From Propionivibrio sp. (GTDB lineage Bacteria; Pseudomonadota; Gammaproteobacteria; Burkholderiales; Rhodocyclaceae), in NCBI RefSeq assembly GCF_029255185.1, contig NZ_JAPUVO010000124.1, positions 47,242-111,241 of the forward strand: a stretch of 64,000 bases of DNA, read 5' to 3'. The position numbers and the translations under genes were made by a program. The notes under the pieces are model-generated. The model did not search any database, was not told where the DNA came from, and was given only the letters and a program-made list of their open reading frames with translations. Shown here in pieces: positions 17,301 to 24,788 of the stretch (within the stretch, counting starts at the first letter, position 1; each line of letters begins with the position of its first letter).

Positions 17301-19643
17301 TCCGGGGAAGCTGCTGACGATGTCAAGCAGTTCTTGCAGCCCGTGTTCAAGGTCGATTTTTTCAATCATGCGAACGGCATCAGTCTTGCCGAGCAGGGTG
17401 TGCACCAGGGTATGCGCGCCATTGTTGGGTGTGCCCAGCATGATCAGGCGGCCGCCGGAATCGAGAACGTTCTGCCACGCTGCACCGTGTTTGCTGATCA
17501 GGGTGCGCGCCACCAATCCGCCCATACCGTGTGCCAGCAGGCGGATTGGCTGGCCGGGATTCTCGCGGGTGGCCTGCTCGATTCTGGCGGCAAGCGCGTC
17601 GGCGCATTTTTCCAGCGGCTGGCGCCAGTCGTAGGGGCAGCGGATGACCACGTGGCTCTGCGCGAGATGATCGGCCAGGTCGCCGTACGTCATCTCGAAC
17701 AGGTCTCCAGCCCCCACGTTGGTCGACGCTGGATCGCGCATACGGTCCAGCTCGCCAAGCGCCAGGCTGGGCGTATTGAGCCAGATCTGCTGGCCGCTGC
17801 CGGGGATATCTGAGGTCTTGTTCTTGATCTCGATGTGGGTGGCCATGATGTCGGGGATGATGATCACCACGGGGCGCGGGCCAGTCGGCGCGCCGCGCTG
17901 GGCCAGTTGGGCATCGCGATCGCGCCAGGGGGTTTTGGCGCCATCGGTCAGCGGCTGGAACTGCGCCAAACGGCCCGGCTCCTCGCCCACCAGCCAGGCG
18001 CTCAGGGCGTCACGGGTGGGTGGGTTGCGAAAATAGCGGAAGTGGGTGACCGCAGTGTCCTGGTCATAGAGGTAGCTGGCGCCTGGACGATGGCCCAGTC
18101 CAGCGTACATCGAATCGGTATCTACGACCAGGTCGTTGTCATTGCGGTCGAACAGCCGCCAGTCGCAGAACAGGTTGACCACGCGGCGGCCTAGGTTGGA
18201 CAGGCCGAATCCGTCGAACTCGGTATCGCCGGCGATGATGGCCATTTCGATGCCATCGTGCCGGAGCGTGTCGGGGTGCGCCAGGAAGGCAGCCAGCGGC
18301 GAATCGGTGCGCATCGCAGCGATGCCGGGAACCAGGCGCGGATCGATGCGCCGGCCGGCGATTTCAAGCACCAGCCGTTTGATGACACCCAGGCAGCTTG
18401 ATGCTCCCTGGCCGAAGGCTTCGCCGGCGACCGGGCCGCCCAGCGCCGAGGCCGTTGCGCCGATCAGGGCGCCACCGCCCCACTGTAGCAGGTTGAGGAA
18501 GTCGGAGAGCGCGGCATCGAGGTTTTCCGAAAGCAGGCGCGTGCCCCGGGCTGGCGAGGCGACACGCACATAGCGCTGTATGCTGATTTTCCCCGCGAGC
18601 AGCAGGTCGCGGATGGCGCGTAGTCGGTCACGTTCTTCCTGCGCCTGGCGTTCCAGGCCAGCCGGGTCATCAGCGTCCCGGGTGTCGATGCTGTAGCTGT
18701 CGATGACCTTGTCCGGCACCTGGCCCAGGCTGAGCAGATCGCCAACCAGGCCGCCACGTGAATGGGTGAGCAACGATACTCTTGCGCCCTTGGGCAGGGC
18801 CTGTAGCAGTGCCAGGGCGTTTTCGGCCGGGCTTTCGGAAAAGGTCCGGTGCTCGAAGCCAAAAATGCCACCGGGGAAACGCAGTTTGAGCTGATTCCAG
18901 GTGGCGTCGTCCTCACGCAGGTCGGAGAAGCCGCCTACGGTGTAGGAACCGGTGCCGTGGATCAGCACCAGCATGGGCTTGCCCTGGGCGGCATCGCTAA
19001 GGCGCGGGTCGCCCGCTGCGCAGAAGTCGTTGGCCGCCAGCAGCCTGTCGCGCCAGAGATATAGTCCGGGTCGCCCGGCCAGGCGTGATTCGATTTTCCA
19101 CATCAGCGCCTTGGCGCCGAGAACGGAACCCAGGGCGTAGGCCTTGGCCTCTACCTGTTCGCCCAATTTTTCTTTTGCCCACTGCCGCGCCAGATCATTG
19201 GCTTCGCCTTCCAGGCCGTCGGTGGGCAGGCGCAGTACCGATGCCGCTGTCCACAACACGTCACCAATACCGCGCGCCCGGGCATTGGCATCATGGAAGC
19301 GGGCGAAATCCACCTCGCCGTCCACCACCGCTTCGGGTTGCAGACGCGCCACAGCCTCGGCCAGTGTGTCGGAACGGATGAACAGGGTGCTGCCGTCCTC
19401 AGTCTCCACCGCCAGCAGTTCCGGCCTGGTGGTATCCAGGGTTTCGGCCTGCCCCGGTGGCCCGCCCCGGGTGGGTGTGCCGAGGGTATAGACCTTCTCC
19501 ACCACCAGACCTGCCAGCAGCGGATCAACGTCACTCGCGCCCGAACGTGTCGTGGCGCGCAGGATGCCGGGCAGCGGCAGGTCGCTGCCCGTGCTGACGT
19601 TGCTGCTGATCAGTTTGAGGGGTTTGGCTGGAGGACGGCTCAT
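14286..19643 (-). CDS. Giant multidomain protein: two alpha/beta-hydrolase domains and a C-terminal CHAT protease domain
   Basis: The 1785-residue protein has at least four parts. Residues about 220-480 form an alpha/beta hydrolase with IHGTG (229-233) and the elbow HSRGG with S295. Residues about 590-800 form a second, LCAT-like hydrolase starting RPVVIIIPDIM, whose elbow reads AHGMGG, with glycine 706 where serine is expected. Residues about 990-1250 are an unassigned alpha/beta region (VIVGLGKFNG). Residues about 1270-1590 form a CHAT caspase-like protease, with H1453 in ISAHG and C1496 or C1497 in LNCCHLG. The helical tail (1600-1785) may be TPR-like. CHAT domains cleave protein targets in several bacterial immune and death systems. 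No signal peptide is present. Confidence 0.82.
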   Translation of the reverse strand: MSRPPAKPLKLISSNVSTGSDLPLPGILRATTRSGASDVDPLLAGLVVEKVYTLGTPTRGGPPGQAETLDTTRPELLAVETEDGSTLFIRSDTLAEAVARLQPEAVVDGEVDFARFHDANARARGIGDVLWTAASVLRLPTDGLEGEANDLARQWAKEKLGEQVEAKAYALGSVLGAKALMWKIESRLAGRPGLYLWRDRLLAANDFCAAGDPRLSDAAQGKPMLVLIHGTGSYTVGGFSDLREDDATWNQLKLRFPGGIFGFEHRTFSESPAENALALLQALPKGARVSLLTHSRGGLVGDLLSLGQVPDKVIDSYSIDTRDADDPAGLERQAQEERDRLRAIRDLLLAGKISIQRYVRVASPARGTRLLSENLDAALSDFLNLLQWGGGALIGATASALGGPVAGEAFGQGASSCLGVIKRLVLEIAGRRIDPRLVPGIAAMRTDSPLAAFLAHPDTLRHDGIEMAIIAGDTEFDGFGLSNLGRRVVNLFCDWRLFDRNDNDLVVDTDSMYAGLGHRPGASYLYDQDTAVTHFRYFRNPPTRDALSAWLVGEEPGRLAQFQPLTDGAKTPWRDRDAQLAQRGAPTGPRPVVIIIPDIMATHIEIKNKTSDIPGSGQQIWLNTPSLALGELDRMRDPASTNVGAGDLFEMTYGDLADHLAQSHVVIRCPYDWRQPLEKCADALAARIEQATRENPGQPIRLLAHGMGGLVARTLISKHGAAWQNVLDSGGRLIMLGTPNNGAHTLVHTLLGKTDAVRMIEKIDLEHGLQELLDIVSSFPGALSLLPRPGFTDTGNAPRIASDEYYNSGTWKELKAKNTDRWYADHICGAPDEKLLALCQAFWRDTLPGNEIVNPERVSQIFGQSDKTPCGVQRTADGRLKLLFTADGDGWVTWASGRLDNLDSDTHCWSMPVEHADLSCAADYFPAIVDLLERGQTDKLGRLPRRRGEEAASFVLQAAPPVLAGEAEIARACMGSGPPRRQVSRIKPTLKVAVCAGDLRFVDQPVLCGHYIGDAISGAEAALDEMLDGALAERERLGVYASEIGTSAITLRPPGGEQDARGARGSRPGAVIVGLGKFNGQLSSLQVTETVRAGVVRFLIQLRDTLQVKQDEDVELFSLLVGWNSTASISVAESVAAITRGVLEANHQFSDALSKSRKNGATVSQLCFIELYRNAAIAAAHAVLELPANLADELKRMGARIAPAATLTIGEGMQDRLNVDGDLGHWSRLIVSDADAVEGDGASADGPAEPLTGESRYYPERLKYVLLSQRARAETVVQQRQPGLIEAIIRDQRRNPAYNAKLGQTLFQLMVPLDYKAVAREQSRLLLVLDGYTANLPWELLQADSEPLVLRMPMVRQLATLHYRPTVRTANANTACIIAAPSTDGFDKRFAGNHQQLDDLPEATREAQAVGDSLRRAGWNENDIVVSPADKEALDIFATLYDRPYRVLMISAHGIFEAKGVDGHSYSGVVLSDGLLLTAVEIDLMEVVPELVFLNCCHLGSVNNPHSQPNKLAYSLSRKLIEMGVRCVVAAGWAVNDAAACTFASTFFAQLTLGETFGDAIFRARQVTFQQHPACNTWGAYQAYGDPGYRLRTSSESDAGHQSKPYVAVDELLATLLGQRVKNKRRKSDAKTPSFAQQQQWLQRQLAKCPPAWAELPEVLQASAAFYGDYGVEGSDLARESYQRAVQAEDRSGRVTLRAIEQLATMETRCAEHLADQGQFDQALNLIDSAIRRLKALATAVRSEAKPAAAAPANHSERAARLNNALKLKAAILLKKGERPGEKSP

Positions 19644-19684
19644 GATCGCATTCTCAAATTCCCGATGAATTTAGTGGCGCGCAA

Positions 19685-20476
19685 TCAGGTAAAAACCTTG
19701 AAGCGTCGCGCCCCTGCGGAACCGAGGATCTGCGGTTCCTGCGGCAACTTGGACGACGGCAGGTAGGCGCGGATGGCTTTGAACCAGGCATCGTAGTTGG
19801 CCGGCTTGCTTTCGCGTAGTGTCTTGATGGCGTAATAGGTGAACGCGCCATTGGGCCGCCCCTTGAAGCTGGTGTCCCAGGAAAATTGGGTGTCCAGGCA
19901 GCCGGCCAGCAACAGGTCGCCACCGCTGCGTTTCAAGCCACCCACCCGATGGGCCGGCCGGGCGCTGGCCGCAGGCAGTTCATTGCCCGGCATCCATGAT
20001 TCCAGCGGCATGAAGCGGGCGCGTGGGTGAGCGCTGTCGAGGTCTTCGTCATCGCCGCGCGTGACTGAGCCGGAATGACAACTGTCGGAGAGGAGCAGAA
20101 TGCGCACCCCGGCGGGCCGGGCAAGAAACATCTGACGAATTTGGTCGTCCAGCAGGGGCCCAGCCTGACCGATATCCCATGGGCATAGCGCTTCATCGCG
20201 GCCATCCGGCTCATCGCCCGAACTGTCGGGCACCCAGGTTCCATGCCCGGAGTAGGTGATGACCAGCGTGTCGCCGCTCGCGGCGCCCTGGATCAGCCCG
20301 TTGATGGCTGCCGTCATGGCCGCGTGGGTTGCCTGCTGGTCCAGCATTTTGGTAACTGCGAAGCCGCGGCCGCCCAGTTCGGCAGCCCAGTCGTTGGCGT
20401 CGTTGACGCAGCCTGCCAGGTCGTTCTGGGTGCCGGGATAGTCGTTGATGCCGATGCACAGTGCATTCTTGCTCAT
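19685..20476 (-). CDS. Caspase-family (metacaspase-like) protease
   Basis: The 263-residue protein is little more than a peptidase C14 domain. It starts KNALCIGINDYPGTQNDLAG, with the catalytic histidine H78 in YSGHGT and the cysteine C133 in LSDSCHSGS, both intact; acidic loops between them (SSGDEPDGRDEA) are typical of type I metacaspases, which cut after arginine or lysine. There is no prodomain. It lies 41 bases upstream of the CHAT gene, so two caspase-fold proteases sit side by side, which suggests a proteolytic cascade. That link is inference. Confidence 0.88.
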   Translation of the reverse strand: MSKNALCIGINDYPGTQNDLAGCVNDANDWAAELGGRGFAVTKMLDQQATHAAMTAAINGLIQGAASGDTLVITYSGHGTWVPDSSGDEPDGRDEALCPWDIGQAGPLLDDQIRQMFLARPAGVRILLLSDSCHSGSVTRGDDEDLDSAHPRARFMPLESWMPGNELPAASARPAHRVGGLKRSGGDLLLAGCLDTQFSWDTSFKGRPNGAFTYYAIKTLRESKPANYDAWFKAIRAYLPSSKLPQEPQILGSAGARRFKVFT

Positions 20477-20516
20477 GATGCGGCCTCCTTTGTGGTTAAT
20501 CCGATTTTAACTAGCT

Positions 20517-21146
20517 TCAAAGTCCGAAGAGCTGCCGGGTATCGACAATGCTCACCCGACCGGAAAACTCCCTGACGGTGCGCACCATGTCTTCGGTTCC
20601 GCCGGGGCCTCTACCGCCTTCACCATTCCACAGCGCAATGCAGCGTACCTTGTCGGCGCCGTGTGCGAGGGCCGTGTGGAGCTGCCACAGGTTGTTGCGC
20701 ACATAGGGGTTGGTCCCAGCCTCTGGTGGCCCCAACTCGTCGGGCTGCACGCGAATCCGGGTGAGGCTATTGGCCTTGACGGCGTAGTAGCGATCGACCC
20801 ACGATTGTCCGGCGAAGGCGACAGAGGCTTGCAGGAATTCCGCTTCCCTGTATTGCAAATGAAGGTGAAGCCGGCTGCCGCAGCGCAGGGCGGCTTCGGC
20901 AAACAGCAGGTCGCCGCCGCAGGCGCCGCCACAAATGGCGAGGTCTTGTGCGCCCATGGCGAGTTCGTCGAGCGCTGCCGCAATCGCTTTAGCGGCGAGG
21001 CACTCCTTCTCAGGAGGGAAGCGCGGCTCGCTGCGATCGGGTGCGTCAATCATGTGCCCGCTAAACAGAACAACTTGGCGGGGTTGCCAGGGGTCTTTCA
21101 GCTCGGGGAGCTCTATTCCGGTCAAATTCGGGAAGCTGTCGGTCAT
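20517..21146 (-). CDS. SLOG-like Rossmann protein, possible nucleotide-ligand sensor
   Basis: I recognise no named family for certain. The 209-residue protein has a Rossmann-type core: VVLFSGHMIDAPDR, then AAALDELAMGAQDLAICGGACGGDLLFAEAAL, where a GG-x-x-GGD glycine loop is followed by a helix, as in SLOG/LOG/DprA-type nucleotide-binding proteins. The end reads VRCIALWNGEGGRGPGGTEDMV and probably forms the last strand-helix unit. Related stand-alone SLOG proteins sense or process nucleotide signals in defence systems. It is the most upstream gene of the minus-strand block, 40 bases before the caspase gene, which would suit a sensor. Confidence 0.55.
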   Translation of the reverse strand: MTDSFPNLTGIELPELKDPWQPRQVVLFSGHMIDAPDRSEPRFPPEKECLAAKAIAAALDELAMGAQDLAICGGACGGDLLFAEAALRCGSRLHLHLQYREAEFLQASVAFAGQSWVDRYYAVKANSLTRIRVQPDELGPPEAGTNPYVRNNLWQLHTALAHGADKVRCIALWNGEGGRGPGGTEDMVRTVREFSGRVSIVDTRQLFGL

Positions 21147-21180
21147 GCTTTCGTCCTGGTAGGGGTGGTTCGATAAGCGC

Positions 21181-22659
21181 TTACAAGGTTTTTAGATACT
21201 CCACCAGCGCATCTTTCTCGGTTGCTGACAATGTCGTGCCAAACTCATGCCCCTGGTTGCTGCCGCCCTTGCTGGCGGTATTTTGCTGGGTGCCGACCCG
21301 CTGGGCTTCCGAGGTGTCGGTGACGAAACCGACCCTGGTCTGGTCGAAGACGTCGTAACCGCGCCAGAAGACCCTGGGGCGTTTGGCCACAGGTTCGAGC
21401 AGGTCGCGCAGGGTCGGCACCGAGCCGTTATGCAGATAGGGCGCCTTGAGCCAGATGCCGTCGAGGAAGGCGGCGACATAACCCTTGAGATCCTCTTCCA
21501 CCAGACCCTTGCGCTCCAGTCCCATGTCCTTGACTACCTTGTTGGCCTTGATCGCGGCGCTCTTGTTCCAGGAGTCGAGGCGTCCGCGGTCGGTGCCGAC
21601 GTCGGCCAGGGGCAGTGGGGTGCCGGTCTTGTCACTGGCGTGGCAACTGGCGCAGTTGGCGTCGAACAGAGGTTTCCCGGCCGCCGCTTTGGCGGTGTCG
21701 ATGGGGAAGGGATATTTTGGCGGCGGCAACTCGGATAGGTAGTCCTTCAGCCACTGTACCTGGCCGACGAAATCGGCCTTGTTGTGCGGAGCGGCGCCGA
21801 GCAGACCGAGAGCGGAATCCATGATCACCGAGTAGGGATCGTGGCTGTCACCGGCGTAGTTCATGCGGTGCCCCTTTTCCCAGACATATTTCTTCAGGTT
21901 CCACACGGAGGGCATGTCGGTGGGGCCGAAGGTGTCGTCCATCGGGGCCTTGATCATGAAGTATTTGGTAAGGTTCATGGCGTCGTCGCGACCACGACCC
22001 CAGTCGGGAAAGTCCTTGCGGTAGACCCAGGCAAACTGGGCTTCACGTTCGAGCAGGCGCTTTTTGGTGACGGGGATGATGATGAAGCGGTAGAGCAGCT
22101 TGTCAATGAGGTCGAGGTCGGCGACCCGATTGATTTCGGCCATCAGGATGTCGGCGTTGAAGCGTGGATCCTTGGCACAGTCGATGAGGTAGCGGAAAAA
22201 GCCTTCGACATTGGTGGTGTGCGCCGGGCCACCGACGACGAAGACCGGATTGGAATCGGCCGTCGCCCGGTAGCTGGTGGTGTGGCAGACGGCACAATTG
22301 TTTGCGACGCGGGCGAAACCGATGGTTTTTTTGGTGAAGCCTGCGGGCAGTTCCTGACCCTGCTCCCAGGGCACGCCGAGGGCGGCGTAGCCACCGGGTA
22401 TCACCAGGCCATCCTGGGTCAGCTTTTCCGGAAAAATTCGCGGCAGGACGTAGAAGATCCAGTAGGGTACGCCGGCATCGTGTTCGGCGCCGATCGAGCC
22501 GTACTTGAAACGCATTTCCGGGGTGGCAGTGACCCAGTCGGGTTGCGGGTATTCGCGGAAACCCCGGTCGTAGCCGATCATCGCGCCGAGGATAGCAACG
22601 ACCAGAAGAAACAGACCGATGGCCTTGAAGCAAGTCTTGCAAGAACAGGAGGTGGTCAT
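21181..22659 (-). CDS. Dihaem c-type cytochrome
   Basis: The 492-residue protein has an N-terminal membrane anchor (about residues 12-29) and two haem c sites, CAVCH at 122-126 and CASCH at 336-340. Near the C-terminus is YLHNGSVPTLRDLLEP, a sequence common in dihaem cytochromes related to c-type peroxidases and oxidoreductases. It closely parallels the 505-residue protein encoded at 23249-24766 (shared SVP-LRDLLEP, RG-DV-D and GTxLS-EK patterns), so the two are paralogues. The role is probably periplasmic electron transfer; donor and acceptor are unknown. A repeat-flanked GIY-YIG gene separates it from the rest of the cytochrome genes. Confidence 0.85.
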   Translation of the reverse strand: MTTSCSCKTCFKAIGLFLLVVAILGAMIGYDRGFREYPQPDWVTATPEMRFKYGSIGAEHDAGVPYWIFYVLPRIFPEKLTQDGLVIPGGYAALGVPWEQGQELPAGFTKKTIGFARVANNCAVCHTTSYRATADSNPVFVVGGPAHTTNVEGFFRYLIDCAKDPRFNADILMAEINRVADLDLIDKLLYRFIIIPVTKKRLLEREAQFAWVYRKDFPDWGRGRDDAMNLTKYFMIKAPMDDTFGPTDMPSVWNLKKYVWEKGHRMNYAGDSHDPYSVIMDSALGLLGAAPHNKADFVGQVQWLKDYLSELPPPKYPFPIDTAKAAAGKPLFDANCASCHASDKTGTPLPLADVGTDRGRLDSWNKSAAIKANKVVKDMGLERKGLVEEDLKGYVAAFLDGIWLKAPYLHNGSVPTLRDLLEPVAKRPRVFWRGYDVFDQTRVGFVTDTSEAQRVGTQQNTASKGGSNQGHEFGTTLSATEKDALVEYLKTL

Positions 22660-22692
22660 GATGTCATCCCTTTTTAGAACGCCCTGTTAATG

Positions 22693-22818
22693 TTTGATCC
22701 GCCGTTGCTGGATTCCGGGCTCTGCACTTCCTTCGGTCGCTTTCGCCGGAATGACGGGGATGTTGTAGGACGTTATTGTCATTCCGGCGAAAGCCGGAAT
22801 CCAGTAAGCTGCGCTGAT
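22693..22818 (+). repeat. REP-like repeat, left copy beside GIY-YIG gene
   Basis: The segment starts GTTTGATCCGCCGTTGCTGG and ends CCGGAATCCAGTAAGCTGCG plus CTGAT. It contains several copies of the palindromic unit ATTCCGGCGAAAGCCGGAAT or its halves. The same segment, 406 bases later, forms the right copy. The GIY-YIG ATG lies in its last two bases. Confidence 0.85.
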
Positions 22819-23104
22819 GAAACAGCCCTGCGTGTATATCCTCGCCAGCCGCAGAAACGGTACGCTTTACACGGGCGTAACGTCTAACCTCATACAGCGC
22901 GTTTGGCAACACAAAAACAACCTTGTGGAGGGGTTTACAAAGAAATATGGTGTTCATAGCCTGGTCTGGTTCGAATCTCATGTGACGATCCAATCGGCAA
23001 TTGAGCGCGAAAAGGCCATCAAGGAATGGCGCCGCGCCTGGAAACTTGAACTCATCGAGTTTGGCAATCCGCAGTGGCGCGATTTGTACGACGACATTGT
23101 TTGA
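22817..23104 (+). CDS. GIY-YIG nuclease family protein
   Basis: The 95-residue protein is a single GIY-YIG domain: VYILASRRNGTLYTGVTSNL holds the V-Y-I / Y-T-G signature, then RVWQHKN, FTKKYGVHSLVWFE and the catalytic-type glutamate in AIEREKAIKEW. The family (COG2827) is thought to be an endonuclease of unknown target. It is the only plus-strand gene in this stretch and lies exactly between two direct copies of a REP-like repeat; its start codon touches the left copy and its stop lies in the right one. The arrangement suggests that gene plus repeats moved together. Confidence 0.9.
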   Translation: MKQPCVYILASRRNGTLYTGVTSNLIQRVWQHKNNLVEGFTKKYGVHSLVWFESHVTIQSAIEREKAIKEWRRAWKLELIEFGNPQWRDLYDDIV

Positions 23105-23222
23105 TCCGCCGTTGCTGGATTCCGGCTTGCGCCGGAATGACGGGGGTACGAGATCAACATGACTGGCGCATATCTCTTGTTTGTCATTCCGGCGAAAGCC
23201 GGAATCCAGTAGCTGCGCTGAT
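23099..23222 (+). repeat. REP-like repeat, right copy beside GIY-YIG gene
   Basis: This copy starts GTTTGATCCGCCGTTGCTGG, has the inner palindromes GGATTCCGGCTTGCGCCGGA and ATTCCGGCGAAAGCCGGAAT, and ends with GCTGCGCTGAT. It differs from the left copy in the middle (around GGGGTACGAGATCAACATG), so it is an older or independently drifted duplicate. Confidence 0.85.
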
Positions 23223-23248
23223 AATGACGGGTTGTGCATATGCATCGC

Positions 23249-24766
23249 TCAGAATGTTTTGAGAAATTCGACCAGCGCTATTTTTTCGGCGACGGAAAGT
23301 TCGGTGCCGTAGGCCTTGCCCTCATGGCCGCTGTTGTCGTTGCCGGGTTTCGTGGTGTCGAGGCGGAAAAATTTCCTGCCGTTGACTTCAGGCATAGTAG
23401 AGACGAAGCCGACCATGATCGGGTCATAGACGTCGTTGCCACGAAAGAACGCCTTGGGCCGTTTGGCAGCCGGTTCAAGCAGGTCGCGCAGGTTGGGCAC
23501 CGAACCGTTATGCAAGTAGGGGGCGCGCAGCCAGAGGCCGTCAAGCGGCATGTTGGCGTAACCGTGGGTTTTCTGGAAATGCGTGAAACGCCATGGGTAG
23601 CCTGCGTAGAGCGTGGCTTGGTTCACTGCCAGCGTGTAGCTGTAGGAATCCAGCCGGCGACGGTCGGTGCCGATTTTGGCAATGGGTACCACCTGGCCGA
23701 CATATTCGCCGGAAAAATCGCTGCCCGAAGCGCCGTGGCAGGCGGCGCAGTACTGTTTGTAGATGGGCGCTCCCCTGGCTGCGAGTTTGGCGTCGATGGG
23801 GAAGAAGCCGCTGAACGCCGGCGGCGTGGCATCCATGATCCACTGCTCGACCCGGGCGATGCGTACGATGTCGATGGTCGGCGGCGTTGTTCCGGTGCCG
23901 AAGGCGGCGCTCTTGTTGCGTTCCTCAACGGTCGTGTTGTTGCCATCCCAGTGCAACTGCATTTCATGCGGCTCCTTGCGCTGACGCTGACGCCAGATTG
24001 AGGGGAAGTCGGCGGGGGCATCGAATTCCTTTGGGTCCAGGTGCGCCATCGGAAAGTTGAAGATGACCTTCGCCGAGTTGAAGGTATCGACCCGGCCCGG
24101 CCCCCAGTCCTGCTGCTTGAATACCCAGTTGAAGCGCCCGGCCAGCGCCAGCACCCGGTCGCGCATGATGGCGATGGCCACGGGGTAGACCAGGTAGCGG
24201 TCGAGCAGGTCGAGTTGCCCCCCCTGGCGCTGGATCTCGGGCAGGATGTATTCCTTGGAAAATTTGGGGTCAGCAGCGCAGCGGAAGAAGAACTCTTCAA
24301 ACCCCATCATGTTGAAGGTCGCCGCAGGCATGCCCAGAACGATGGTCGGCGGCTGGTCGGCGACGGTGCGCACGGTACTGACATGGCATGCGGCGCAATT
24401 GACGAAGACGCGGTCGATACCCTGGAAACGGCGTTTGGAGGTGCCTACCGGTACGTCACGTTCGCTTCCGTCGTGGTTCTTTTCGTAGACCATGCCCAGC
24501 GACTGGTAGCCTTTGCCCGGCAGGTACTGCGGGCAGAGTTCGGGCATAGCCCGCCAGATCCAGTAGGGGAAGCCCATCTCGTGCTCACCGCCGGTCGAGC
24601 CGTACTTGAAGTGCTCGGCCGGGCTGGCGTAATCAACCGCCACATCGCCACCGAAGCGATTCAGTAACATCTGGCCGATGAAGGCTGGAATCCCGATGGT
24701 CACGATAAACAGGATCAGGAAGCGCCGCTTCCAGGGGTTCTTTTCGTGTTCGGCATCATCGCTCAT
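23249..24766 (-). CDS. Dihaem c-type cytochrome
   Basis: The 505-residue protein starts MSDDAEHEKN (chosen because GGGAG lies five bases upstream; 75 more codons can be read upstream but overlap the next gene). A membrane anchor at about 15-33 is followed by haem sites CAACH at 124-128 and CAACH at 340-344. WVFKQQDWGPGRVDTFN and the C-terminal YLHNGSVPNLRDLLEP are shared with the 492-residue protein downstream, so they are paralogues. Probably a periplasmic or membrane-tethered electron carrier or oxidoreductase subunit; the substrate is unknown. Confidence 0.85.
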   Translation of the reverse strand: MSDDAEHEKNPWKRRFLILFIVTIGIPAFIGQMLLNRFGGDVAVDYASPAEHFKYGSTGGEHEMGFPYWIWRAMPELCPQYLPGKGYQSLGMVYEKNHDGSERDVPVGTSKRRFQGIDRVFVNCAACHVSTVRTVADQPPTIVLGMPAATFNMMGFEEFFFRCAADPKFSKEYILPEIQRQGGQLDLLDRYLVYPVAIAIMRDRVLALAGRFNWVFKQQDWGPGRVDTFNSAKVIFNFPMAHLDPKEFDAPADFPSIWRQRQRKEPHEMQLHWDGNNTTVEERNKSAAFGTGTTPPTIDIVRIARVEQWIMDATPPAFSGFFPIDAKLAARGAPIYKQYCAACHGASGSDFSGEYVGQVVPIAKIGTDRRRLDSYSYTLAVNQATLYAGYPWRFTHFQKTHGYANMPLDGLWLRAPYLHNGSVPNLRDLLEPAAKRPKAFFRGNDVYDPIMVGFVSTMPEVNGRKFFRLDTTKPGNDNSGHEGKAYGTELSVAEKIALVEFLKTF

Positions 24767-24788
24767 GGTAGCTCCCACAGGGTGGTCG

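Noticed and set aside
16401-17813. Long plus-strand open frame (470 codons) opposite the CHAT gene
   Set aside because: Lies wholly inside a gene with clear domains, has no family pattern of its own, and long antisense frames are common at this GC content.
22690-23225. Repeats near 22.7 and 23.1 kb considered as a CRISPR array
   Set aside because: Only two long copies with a protein-coding gene between them; palindromic REP-type units, no regular spacers, no cas genes.
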